Shown here in pieces: positions 1-7,453 of a DNA stretch of 64,000 bases (its first letter is position 1; every line of letters begins with the position of its first letter). Position numbers and translations under genes: made by a program. Origin of the DNA: DATAOG01 sp963798075 (lineage in GTDB: Bacteria > Pseudomonadota > Alphaproteobacteria > Geminicoccales > Geminicoccaceae); the NCBI GenBank assembly GCA_963798075.1, contig CAWCRU010000002.1, positions 1 to 64,000 of the forward strand, written 5' to 3'. Below the pieces are notes generated by a model that was not told the DNA's origin, ran no database searches, and saw nothing but the letters and a program-made list of their open reading frames with translations.

Positions 1-563
1 AGGCGGCGCTGGATCGCGCCGACCGAGGCGGTGCCGACCCGGCCGTACTCGAGCGACAGATCCTGGGCGCGCTCGCCGACGAAGTGCATCAGGGCGCGCA
101 GATCCTTCAGATCGAGCAGCAGCAGGCCCTGGTCGTCGGCGACCTTGAAGGCGACCTGGAGGACGCCCTCCTGGGTCTCGTTGAGGCCGAGCAGGCGGGC
201 GAGCAGGAGCGGCCCCATTTCCGAGATCGTGGTCCGATCGGATGGCCCTGCTCGCCGAACAGGTCCCAGAAGACGGTCGGGCAGGCGCGCGGCGCGAAGT
301 CGGCAAGACCGACCGCCTGCGCGCGCTCGAGCAGCTTCGGACCGATCGTCGCGGCCTGGCTCACGCCCGAGAAAATCGCCTTTGACGTCGGCCATGAAGA
401 CCGGCACGCCGGCCGCCGAGAAGCCTTCGGCCAGGACCTGCAAGGAGACCGTTTTGCCGGTGCCGGTCGCGCCGGTGATGAGGCCATGGCGGTTGGCGAG
501 AGCGAGCGACAGCCACTGCGGGGTTGCGGCCTTGCCGATCAGAATGGCGTCCTCCGGTTCCAT
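1..563 (-). CDS. HerA-like ATPase (DUF853/YjgR family), N-terminal part, two frameshifts
   Basis: The gene runs off the left edge, so only about the first 187 residues are present. The ATG at 563 follows a GGGAGGG ribosome site. The N-terminus reads MEPEDAILIGKAATPQW, then a Walker A loop GATGTGKT at about residues 31-38, then a Walker-B-like FMADVKGD. This order is typical of the DUF853 helicase/ATPase family related to HerA, whose cellular role is poorly known. Two compensating single-base changes break the frame: an extra base in the AAAA run at 372-375 and a missing base near 236. Correcting both gives a continuous protein through GVSQAATIGPKLLERA and ISEMGPLLLARLLGLNETQ. Either sequencing error or early decay explains this. 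The family call is firm; activity of this copy cannot be judged from a fragment. Confidence 0.8.
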   Translation of the reverse strand, partial: MEPEDAILIGKAATPQWLSLALANRHGLITGATGTGKTVSLQVLAEGFSAAGVPVFMADVKGDFLGREPGRDDRSEAARARAGGRSCRLRAARLPDRLLGPVRRAGPSDRTTISEMGPLLLARLLGLNETQEGVLQVAFKVADDQGLLLLDLKDLRALMHFVGERAQDLSLEYGRVGTASVGAIQRR

Positions 564-786
564 CGACGCTGCCCTCCCGTTGTTATGATTTTCATGGTCG
601 GAGTTTTTTGCCCGGTTTTTCTCGCGCGGTCGAGCTTGCGGTCGGGGGTCGACTGACCCATTTCGATAGAGCGCGCGGCGCGCCGGCTCGCCGGTGCGAC
701 CGGTCGCAGCCGGGATGCTCGCCCGGCCTCCGGGGTCGCGTCGGCCAGCCGGGACCGGGTCCAGCCCAAGCCAGACGGATCCAGCC
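564..786. promoter_or_regulatory. Divergent intergenic region with a 14-bp palindrome
   Basis: This gap separates the leftward HerA-like gene from the rightward transaldolase and must hold both promoters. TGCGACCGGTCGCA at 695-708 is a perfect 14-bp palindrome about 80 bases before the transaldolase start. It could be an operator, but in GC-rich DNA such palindromes also arise by chance. No clear -35/-10 pair was found. Confidence 0.3.
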
Positions 787-1449
787 ATGAAATTCTTCGT
801 CGATACCGCGGACGTTGCCGAGATCGCCGAGCTGGCGGCCACCGGCCTGCTCGACGGCGTGACGACCAACCCGTCGCTGATCGCCAAGTCGGGTCGCAAC
901 TTCTTCGAGGTGATCAAGGAGATCTGCGGGCTGGTCGACGGCCCGGTCAGCGCCGAGGTCGCCGCCACCGCCTATGAGCGCATCCTCGCCGAGGGCCACC
1001 GGCTGGCCGAGCTGGCGCCCAACGTGTGCGTCAAGGTGCCCCTCACCTGGGACGGCCTCAAGGCCTGCCGCAGCCTCTCCAACGAGGGCATCCAGGTCAA
1101 CGTCACCTTGTGCTTCACGGCGGCGCAGGCGCTGCTCGCCGCCAAGGCGGGCGCCACCTTCATCTCGCCCTTCGTCGGCCGGCTCGACGACATCGGCCAT
1201 GACGGCATGGCGGTGATCAGCGACATCGTCGAGATCTATCGCAACTACCGCGACCGCTACACGACCGAGGTGCTGGTCGCCTCGGTGCGCTCGCCTGGCC
1301 ACGTCATCGAGGCGGCGCGCCTGGGCGCCGACGTTGCGACCCTGCCGCCCAAGGTGCTCCATCAGCTGATCCAGCATCCGCTGACCGACAAGGGCCTGGC
1401 GGCCTTCCTCAAGGACTGGGAGGCGACCGGCCAGAAGATCGTCGACTGA
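787..1449 (+). CDS. tal: Transaldolase, small (TalC/FSA-like) type
   Basis: Predicted cytosolic transaldolase of the non-oxidative pentose phosphate pathway, moving a dihydroxyacetone unit between sugar phosphates through a lysine Schiff base. The 220-residue length matches the short subfamily shared with fructose-6-phosphate aldolase. MKFFVDTADVAEI and DGVTTNPSLIAKSG are signature segments at the N-terminus. The Schiff-base lysine lies in NVCVKVPLTWDGLKA, and FISPFVGRLDD follows. The ATG at 787 was chosen over an upstream in-frame start because the family begins MKFFVDTAD. The gene stands alone on the plus strand. The TalC versus FSA split cannot be settled by eye, but the VCVKVP context and alphaproteobacterial setting favour transaldolase. 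Confidence 0.93.
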   Translation: MKFFVDTADVAEIAELAATGLLDGVTTNPSLIAKSGRNFFEVIKEICGLVDGPVSAEVAATAYERILAEGHRLAELAPNVCVKVPLTWDGLKACRSLSNEGIQVNVTLCFTAAQALLAAKAGATFISPFVGRLDDIGHDGMAVISDIVEIYRNYRDRYTTEVLVASVRSPGHVIEAARLGADVATLPPKVLHQLIQHPLTDKGLAAFLKDWEATGQKIVD

Positions 1450-1581
1450 GGGCCGCCTCGCGCCTCGTCACCTTTCGGCGAGCCGCGCCTGCGGTCCTCG
1501 CGCGGTGAGCCAAAGGCCGCTATATTGCCGGTGGTCCCGGTGGGGTCCTGGTGTGGCGGCGGTGAGCGGCGGGAGTGGGTC

Positions 1582-2055
1582 ATGCGCGGCGTGCTCTGGG
1601 CGGCGACCCTTCTGATCGGGCTGGCGAGCGGGACGGCTGCTGCCGAAGAGGCCGCAGGCGCCGCCGAGACGCCGCTCGACCAGCTGATCGACAAGTTCAA
1701 CGCCGGCGCGCCCGAGCACGATGGGGTCCAGATCGACGGTTGGGTCGAGCGCGGACCGGACGGCCCCGCGGTCGTGGTGGCCGTGGCACCCCGCGGCGGG
1801 GTCAGGCTGGTCGCCGATCCCGGCATCACCGTGACGCCCGTCCAGCGCCCGGGCGTCCAGTGGCGGGGGCCCCTGCCCCAGCGCAAGATCGAGCCCGGGG
1901 TCGACTATTTCACGCCGCCCGCCACGGTCCGCCTGCCGTTCACGAGCAGCGACGACGGGCCGGTCGAGCTCCGGGTCGAGTACGCCTACTGCGTGGTCGA
2001 CTTCCAGTGCTTCCTCGGCGAGGAGACGCTGTCGGTCGCGACCCGGGCGCCGTAA
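1582..2055 (+). CDS. Secreted protein resembling an isolated DsbD N-terminal domain
   Basis: A 157-residue protein with a clear Sec signal (MRGVLWAATLLIGLASGTAAAEE) and a periplasmic remainder. Near the C-terminus two cysteines sit in YAYCVVDFQCF, followed by a short acidic strand. The spacing, and the preceding VRLPF...VELRVEY strands, recall the N-terminal thiol-exchange domain of DsbD, where a Cys pair passes electrons to periplasmic partners. The membrane and thioredoxin domains of DsbD are absent, so this would be a free-standing domain. The ATG at 1582 was chosen because GGGAGTGGG precedes it and the signal peptide begins there. It converges with the DUF1223 gene 19 bases away. The DsbD likeness is a tentative inference. 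Confidence 0.6.
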   Translation: MRGVLWAATLLIGLASGTAAAEEAAGAAETPLDQLIDKFNAGAPEHDGVQIDGWVERGPDGPAVVVAVAPRGGVRLVADPGITVTPVQRPGVQWRGPLPQRKIEPGVDYFTPPATVRLPFTSSDDGPVELRVEYAYCVVDFQCFLGEETLSVATRAP

Positions 2056-2074
2056 AGGCCGGCCGGCGAGGCCT

Positions 2075-2800
2075 TCAGCTCGGCCGCAGGTCGATCCGCT
2101 GCGCGGCCACGATGGCGCCGTCGGCCTGGCGCTGGACCAGGACCGCGACTGCGTCGCGCTGCTGGGCCGCCAGTCGCTCGAGCGGCAGCGGCCGCGTGGT
2201 GGCGCTCCCGTCCCAGCTCCCGAGGTCGACGATCGCGCGCACGACGTTTTGATAGCGGATCGTGCGGCCGCGGTTCTCGCCGCGCCCGATCGCCACGTCA
2301 TGGACCCGATCGAACGCCATCAGCCAGAGCGTGCAGGGACCATCGGCGCTGGCCTCGAGCTCGAGGCGGCCATCCCGGATCGCGATCGCCGGGCCGGGCT
2401 TGGGGTGGCTGCGCAGCAGCTCGATCGCCTCGAGCACGCGCCGGCGCTGCGAGCCGACCGCGTCGATCCGGCCGCCGATCACCATCTGCGGCGTGTAGAG
2501 GCCGCTGAGGCCGAGGCGCTCTGCGTAGGCTTCCTGGCGATCGGTGCTGGCCTCGAGGCCGAAGCTGTCCGGCCAGCCCAGCCGGTCCCAGTAGGTGACG
2601 TGGAAGGACAACGCCAAGACGTCGGCCTCGCGCGTCAGCTCGCCCAGCACCGCATCCGCGGGCGGGCAGGAGTTGCAGCCCTGGGAGGTGAAGAGCTCGA
2701 CGACCACGGGCACCGGCGCGGCCGCGATCGCCGCCGGCGGCCAAAAAAACGCCGCGGCACACAGCGCCGCGGCGATGAGTGGAGTAACGGGATCTTTCAT
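2075..2800 (-). CDS. DUF1223 secreted thioredoxin-fold protein
   Basis: A 241-residue protein with a hydrophobic signal peptide (MKDPVTPLIAAALCAAAFFW) exporting it to the periplasm. The mature part starts with VVVELFTSQGCNSCPPADAVL, the hallmark of DUF1223, a thioredoxin-like fold with a CNSC-type active site. Further conserved segments are LSFHVTYWDRLGWPDSFG and YTPQMVIGGRIDAVGS. The family is common in alphaproteobacteria and has no established substrate; a periplasmic redox role is plausible. The ATG at 2800 follows AGGTAACC and begins exactly at the signal peptide, so longer upstream starts were not used. It is transcribed leftward, convergent with the gene ending at 2055. Confidence 0.85.
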   Translation of the reverse strand: MKDPVTPLIAAALCAAAFFWPPAAIAAAPVPVVVELFTSQGCNSCPPADAVLGELTREADVLALSFHVTYWDRLGWPDSFGLEASTDRQEAYAERLGLSGLYTPQMVIGGRIDAVGSQRRRVLEAIELLRSHPKPGPAIAIRDGRLELEASADGPCTLWLMAFDRVHDVAIGRGENRGRTIRYQNVVRAIVDLGSWDGSATTRPLPLERLAAQQRDAVAVLVQRQADGAIVAAQRIDLRPS

Positions 2801-2914
2801 CAGGTTACCTAGTTCGGCTGCAAGTTCACGCCAACGACATGACAGAGATTTAATCGACCGACAATCCCAGCGGTCAAATAACATCCGATCACGCGATGTT
2901 GAACACGACCACGA

Positions 2915-5900
2915 TCAACCGAGCGTGCCGACATTGTGAATGACGGCGACGCCGATGCGGCGGATCAGCGTGTAGAGCTTGGCGATCGGCTCGAAGATCT
3001 GGGCGTGCTCCTGGCCGTAGGACTGGCTCTCGGCGCTCTCGTAGGTCGCGGGCTCGCCGAAGTCGTCGTCGAAGCCGGTCGGATCGACGATCGGGAAGAT
3101 CTCGCCGAGCTTGGCGACCGCGGCCTCGACGTCGAGCTGGATCAGGCGCGCGATCAGGCGCTCGTGGGTGAGCTCGTGCCGGCCGCTGAACTCGGGCACG
3201 TGGACCGCCAGCAGATAGAGGCGCTGGATCAGGACGATCCGGAGCGCGTGCAAGAGGTGCATGGCGTCGCGCGAGGTCGGATCGACCGCGATCGGCTGGG
3301 CGCCGGCCTTGCGGGCGCGGCGGCGATGTTCGCGCAGCGCGCCGGCGAGATCCATGTAGTCGCGCGTGAAGACGCGCCAGATCCGGGTCAGGCGCTCGTG
3401 GACCGCAGCCCGCTCCATGACCGCCGCGAGCGCCTGCAGCTCCTCGGCGCGCGTGCCCTCGCCGCGCTGGGTCGCGAGCAGCAGCCACAGCCCCGGGTCG
3501 AACAGGTCGATATAGGCCTTGAGCACGGTGAGATCGCTGTATTTGAAGGCGTGCTCGACCATGGTCAGCAGCCGCCGGAAGCGCGGCGAGTCCTGATAGA
3601 GGCGCTGGAAGCGCTCGGGATCCTTGGTCACCGCCTGGCCGACGCCGCCGATGCTGTTGGCGAGGTAGCCGAGCTGCTGGAGGATAGCGTTGTGCGGGAT
3701 CGCGCGCAGCTGCGAGGGGTGCTCGAGGTTGATCTGCCCCGACCAGCTGTCGTGCTGGCGCTGGACCGGGCGCGAGCCCGAGCGGTGCAGCAGATGGGTG
3801 CCGAAGGCGCCGAGCAGGGCGCCGTAGCAGGGATCGTCCATGATCTGCTGGTTGAAGCGCTGGACGACGGTGAAGAACTCGTGGACGTAGTCGGTCTCGC
3901 TGTAGAACGGGTCGTCGGTCTCGGCGGGCGGGCTCAGGGCGTGCTCGAGGATCCGGGTGAGCGTCGTGAAGGCGGCCCGCGGCGTGCTGAAATAGACGTA
4001 GCCGTCGCCGCCCTGGAAGCTCACCTCCTGCTTGCAGGCGATGCCGAGGCGGGCGAGCTCGGCGCGCACCGCGGGCGTGTCGACGTAGTCCAGGCGATCG
4101 GCGAAGCTTTCGGGATGGCCGCCGCGGCCGATCGATTCGCCGTGGGTGTCGAAAATCACGAGCTCGACGTCGGCCAGACCCTGGCGCGCCAGCTCGCGGC
4201 CGATCGCAAGACGCAGACGCTCGATCGCGTAGCAGGCAGCGATCTGGCCGAGCGAGCGGCCGGCATCGGAGAACCCGGTCTGCACGCAGAGCCGGCCGTG
4301 GCTTTGGACGTAGGCGCGAAAGCTCGCGACCCCGAGCGCCTCGGCGATCACCCGGCCGCCCTGCTCGAGCGCGGTCTTGGTCTCGAACAGGGGCGAGATC
4401 TCGACCTTGTCCTCGACCCCGAACAGCCTCGCGAAGTAGAGCGCGGTCAAGAGGGTGAAGCCCGTCTCGCACTCGGCGATCAGGAAGCGGACCGGCTGGG
4501 TGGCATCGACGTATTTGAGCAGCTGGGCGATGATCATGAAGGTCCGCTTGGCGGTGGCCTTCTCGAGCAGCAGCGAGCCGAAGTTGATGCGCACGGGGCG
4601 GGCCTGATCGATCAGCGCGCTGATCGCGTTCAGGTAGCTCAGGCGATGGCTCGGATCGTCGGGTCCGTGATCCATGCCGATGGTCTTGCGGATCGCGTTG
4701 TGCATCTGGCGGGCGTTGAGCCGGGTGTGGGTGTGCGCGAGGCCGAGGCCATGGGTGCGGATCTCGGCGCGCAGGATGCACAAGCCGCGCCGGAGCAGGG
4801 GGTCGGCCGTGAGGCGCAGCGCGCGCTCGATCAGCTCGAGCAGCTGGCCGGCGTCGACCAGGCGGGCGCTGCGACCGGCGTGCATGGCGCGGGCGGCGCG
4901 CGCCAGCTGGCCGCGCCACGGGCCCGAGCCGGCGGCCGGGTCGGCGAAGATCGCCATCTCGTCCTCGGCCTGCTTGACCGCGAGCGCCAGGCGGGCCTCC
5001 AGCAGCTCGAGCAGATCGCCGCCGCCGGCGTCGTCCGCGACCTTGGCGCGGAGCGCGCGGGCGGCCGCACGGTAGCGCTCGAGCTGCAGGATCTGGACCT
5101 TGAGCCGTTTGGCGAAGGTCACGGTCCAGGGGATGTCGGAGCGGCCGTCGAGGTCGTAGCCGACCCAGCTCGCGAAGGTCAAAAGGCGCGGGCTGAGCTC
5201 GGTCCAGCGCTCGGGATAGAGCTGCTCGGCGACCTCGAAGACCAGGCCATAGACCTGCGCCAGGGCGCCGTGCAGGTTGCCCAGCGCGTCGAGGGACTGG
5301 CGGTGCTCCTCCTCGAGATCGAGGGGCCGGTCGGGCCGGTGCTCGCTGAGGCCGATCGCCGCGAGGCGCGCCTCTCGGGCGGGCCCCGCCTCGTCCGCTT
5401 CGAGCGCCAGCGCGCTCAGGAGCAGCCGCAGCTCGCGGGCCAGCGCGAAGGTCGGGTGGGCCGTGATCACGATCCCGAAGCGCTCGTTCTCGACCCGGGC
5501 GCGGAAGGTCTCGAAGGGCACCGGCTGCGCGCCGCCGGCCTCGCGGGCCAAGCCCTCGAGCAGGCGCCTGAGGGTCGCTCGATTGGCCGTGCCGTCGCTG
5601 TCGCCGAGATAGCGCTTGAGCCGGCCGGCGCGGCGGACGAAGGACTGGGCGGTCAGGCGCTGGACCAGCTGCTCGATCGCGGCCAGCGACAGCCCGCCGG
5701 CATCGAGGCGCCGGCCGAGGTCGAGCGCCAGCAGCTGGATCGGATTGCCGAAGGGATTGAGCTCGGTCTCGGCGCGGCGGACCGCGAGCTGGGTGCAAAG
5801 CTCGGCGAGCAGCGCGCCCGGGTCGACCGCCTCGGGCGCCTCGAAGCAGGCGAGCTCGGGCGGCAGCAGCGGCAAAAGGTCGGCGCCCAAAGCCGTCTCC

Positions 5901-5974
5901 GGCTCGAGGATGGCGCTCCCCGCCTCGCTCGGCTCCGGCTCCGTGGGCGGTACGGCTTCGGCCTCGATTGCCAT
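2915..5974 (-). CDS. ppc: Divergent phosphoenolpyruvate carboxylase-family protein
   Basis: A 1019-residue protein, longer than typical bacterial PEPC because of an acidic Pro/Glu-rich N-terminus of about 60 residues. PEPC makes oxaloacetate from PEP and bicarbonate to refill the citric acid cycle. Family landmarks are visible: VITAHPT near residue 150 (catalytic His), the FASWVGYDLDGRSD segment, PLFETKTALEQGG, TGFSDAGRSLG and FDTHGESIGRGG. Several differ from the classical consensus: the GYSDSxKDAG lysine is arginine, the FHGRGG loop reads FDTHGE, and the C-terminal NTG end reads HNVGTLG. This may be an alphaproteobacterial PEPC subfamily or a protein with altered chemistry. Membership of the superfamily is firm; carboxylase activity is inferred. 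Confidence 0.8.
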   Translation of the reverse strand: MAIEAEAVPPTEPEPSEAGSAILEPETALGADLLPLLPPELACFEAPEAVDPGALLAELCTQLAVRRAETELNPFGNPIQLLALDLGRRLDAGGLSLAAIEQLVQRLTAQSFVRRAGRLKRYLGDSDGTANRATLRRLLEGLAREAGGAQPVPFETFRARVENERFGIVITAHPTFALARELRLLLSALALEADEAGPAREARLAAIGLSEHRPDRPLDLEEEHRQSLDALGNLHGALAQVYGLVFEVAEQLYPERWTELSPRLLTFASWVGYDLDGRSDIPWTVTFAKRLKVQILQLERYRAAARALRAKVADDAGGGDLLELLEARLALAVKQAEDEMAIFADPAAGSGPWRGQLARAARAMHAGRSARLVDAGQLLELIERALRLTADPLLRRGLCILRAEIRTHGLGLAHTHTRLNARQMHNAIRKTIGMDHGPDDPSHRLSYLNAISALIDQARPVRINFGSLLLEKATAKRTFMIIAQLLKYVDATQPVRFLIAECETGFTLLTALYFARLFGVEDKVEISPLFETKTALEQGGRVIAEALGVASFRAYVQSHGRLCVQTGFSDAGRSLGQIAACYAIERLRLAIGRELARQGLADVELVIFDTHGESIGRGGHPESFADRLDYVDTPAVRAELARLGIACKQEVSFQGGDGYVYFSTPRAAFTTLTRILEHALSPPAETDDPFYSETDYVHEFFTVVQRFNQQIMDDPCYGALLGAFGTHLLHRSGSRPVQRQHDSWSGQINLEHPSQLRAIPHNAILQQLGYLANSIGGVGQAVTKDPERFQRLYQDSPRFRRLLTMVEHAFKYSDLTVLKAYIDLFDPGLWLLLATQRGEGTRAEELQALAAVMERAAVHERLTRIWRVFTRDYMDLAGALREHRRRARKAGAQPIAVDPTSRDAMHLLHALRIVLIQRLYLLAVHVPEFSGRHELTHERLIARLIQLDVEAAVAKLGEIFPIVDPTGFDDDFGEPATYESAESQSYGQEHAQIFEPIAKLYTLIRRIGVAVIHNVGTLG

Positions 5975-6130
5975 GACGTTGTCCCGGCTGAACCGGCTCG
6001 AGGTTAGGCGATCCGGCGGCGGGCTTGAAGCGGATTTTGCGTTGCAGCAAATACGACGTCGGATCGGGGCGCGACGTCGCCCGCCGCATCGGCTAAGCTC
6101 GCCCGATCTGGTGCAGCAGGAGCAGGCGAG

Positions 6131-6871
6131 ATGGCTTTATACCCGGACCTCGGCGGTCGGGTCGCGCTGGTGACGGGCGGCGGACGCGGCATCGGCAGGG
6201 CGATCGCGCTGGTGCTGGCCGAGGCGGGTGCCGCGGTCGGCGTGAACTACCGTAGCCGGGCCGATGCCGCCAAGGCGACCGCCCAGGCGATCCGGCAGCT
6301 CGGGCGGCGGGCGGAACCCCTTGCTGCCGACGTCTCGATCGCGACCGAGGTCGAAAGGCTGACTGAGGAGGTGGCCGAAAAGCTCGGGCCGGTCGACATC
6401 CTGGTCAACAACGCCGGCGTCTCGGAACCCTGCGGCATCGAGGAACTGACCGAGGAGCTGTTCGACCGGACCTTGACCCAGAACCTGAAGTCGGCGTTCC
6501 TTTGCACGCAGGCGTTGCTGCCCGGCATGCGGGCGCGCGGGTTTGGCCGGATCGTCAACATCTCCTCGGGCGCCGCGCGCGGGGCGGGCGCGGTCGGCGT
6601 CCACTACAACGCATCGAAGGCCGGCATGGAGGGCCTGACCCGCGGCTACGCGGCCCGCGTGGTCAAGGACGGCGTCACGGTCAATGCGGTCGCACCCGCG
6701 CTGATCGCGACCGAGATGATCAAGCCGCACCGCATCGACAGTCTGCCCAAGATCCCGCTCGGCCGTCTCGGCACCGCCGACGAGATCGCGAGCATCGTGC
6801 TGATGGTCGTGGGCAACCCGTACATGACCGGCCAGACGGTCGCCGCCAACGGCGGCATGCACTTCAACTGA
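6131..6871 (+). CDS. SDR-family oxidoreductase (FabG-like)
   Basis: A 246-residue classical short-chain dehydrogenase/reductase, cytosolic and NAD(P)H-dependent. The cofactor-binding glycine motif GGGRGIG lies at about residues 16-22 and NNAG near residue 95. The catalytic Ser is in NISSGAARG, and YNASK supplies the Tyr and Lys. GVNYRSRADA after strand two, with an Arg, suggests NADPH preference. The overall pattern resembles 3-oxoacyl-ACP reductase, but the C-terminus (GNPYMTGQTVAANGGMHFN) is common to many uncharacterised SDRs, so the substrate is unknown. The ATG follows AGGAGCAGGCGAG. The gene is monocistronic and is followed by a strong hairpin. Confidence 0.85.
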   Translation: MALYPDLGGRVALVTGGGRGIGRAIALVLAEAGAAVGVNYRSRADAAKATAQAIRQLGRRAEPLAADVSIATEVERLTEEVAEKLGPVDILVNNAGVSEPCGIEELTEELFDRTLTQNLKSAFLCTQALLPGMRARGFGRIVNISSGAARGAGAVGVHYNASKAGMEGLTRGYAARVVKDGVTVNAVAPALIATEMIKPHRIDSLPKIPLGRLGTADEIASIVLMVVGNPYMTGQTVAANGGMHFN

Positions 6872-6930
6872 GGGTCGCTCAGGCCCGGTCGGGCGCATCC
6901 CCGGACGCTGCACCGCCGGGCTGACGCGCC

Positions 6931-6963
6931 CCGCGGGAGGGCGGTTGCCCGCCGCCCCCGCGG
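6931..6963. terminator. GC-rich hairpin between convergent genes
   Basis: CCGCGGG at 6931-6937 pairs with CCCGCGG at 6957-6963, and GGCGG at 6940-6944 pairs with CCGCC at 6949-6953 inside it. The structure lies between the stop of the SDR gene and the stop of the leftward CsbD gene, where a bidirectional terminator would sit. There is no T-run, so rho-independent termination is uncertain. Confidence 0.45.
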
Positions 6964-6975
6964 ATCGCTTCGGGC

Positions 6976-7155
6976 TCAGCCCTTCTTCAGGCTGTCACGC
7001 ACGCCCTTGCCGGCCTCCTTGACGTCGTGGGCGGCGTCCTTCACCTCGCCCTTCGCCTTGTCGGTCTTGCCCTCGCTCTCCAGCCGCTTGTCGCCGGTCG
7101 CCTTGCCGGCGGCCTCTTTCACCGAGCCTTTGACCTTGTCTGTGGTCCCAGCCAT
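6976..7155 (-). CDS. CsbD-family stress protein
   Basis: A 59-residue, highly charged protein reading MAGTTDKVKGSVKEAAGK at the start, then GDKRLESEGKTDKAKGEVKD. These are the two imperfect CsbD repeats, in which short amphipathic Lys/Ala/Glu segments are joined by G-D/E. CsbD proteins are general stress-response proteins of unknown mechanism, often induced by osmotic or stationary-phase stress. The ATG at 7155 follows AAGGAGATCGACATC, a textbook ribosome site. The gene is short but its composition and repeat pattern are unmistakable. It is single, between the SDR gene and tRNA-Arg. Confidence 0.88.
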   Translation of the reverse strand: MAGTTDKVKGSVKEAAGKATGDKRLESEGKTDKAKGEVKDAAHDVKEAGKGVRDSLKKG

Positions 7156-7298
7156 GATGTCGATCTCCTTCGGGGGTTGCAGTTCGTGCCCGAGTAACGC
7201 CGGATACCCGAGCCGGTTCCAGGCTCCCCGTGTTATGCCGGCACTGCCGGGGACGGGGGGCGCGGCCGCGAGCGGCGCGGCTGCGCTATTGATTTTAT

Positions 7299-7375
7299 TG
7301 GCGCGCCCGGAGGGATTCGAACCCCCGACCCCCGGATTAGGAATCCGATGCTCTATCCTGCTGAGCTACGGGCGC
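7299..7375 (-). tRNA. tRNA-Arg (anticodon CCU)
   Basis: The complementary strand folds as a complete cloverleaf. The acceptor GCGCCCG (7375-7369) pairs with CGGGCGC (7309-7303). The D-arm is GCTC...GAGC, the anticodon loop TTCCTAA carries CCT, and the T-arm contains TTCGAAT. Discriminator G is at 7302 and the CCA end is encoded at 7301-7299. It reads AGG codons. Confidence 0.97.
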
Positions 7376-7453
7376 GCACGCCGGCCCGGCGCCTGGACTA
7401 ACGCGTTCCGGCATGGTTGGGCAAGCCTGCTCGCAGCGGGGCGGGCCGGAGGC

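Noticed and set aside
2936..6007. 1023-codon open frame on the plus strand opposite the PEPC-family gene
   Set aside because: It is the antisense shadow of a GC-rich gene, with repetitive Leu/Gly/Arg/Asp composition and no domain motif; the minus frame has clear PEPC motifs.
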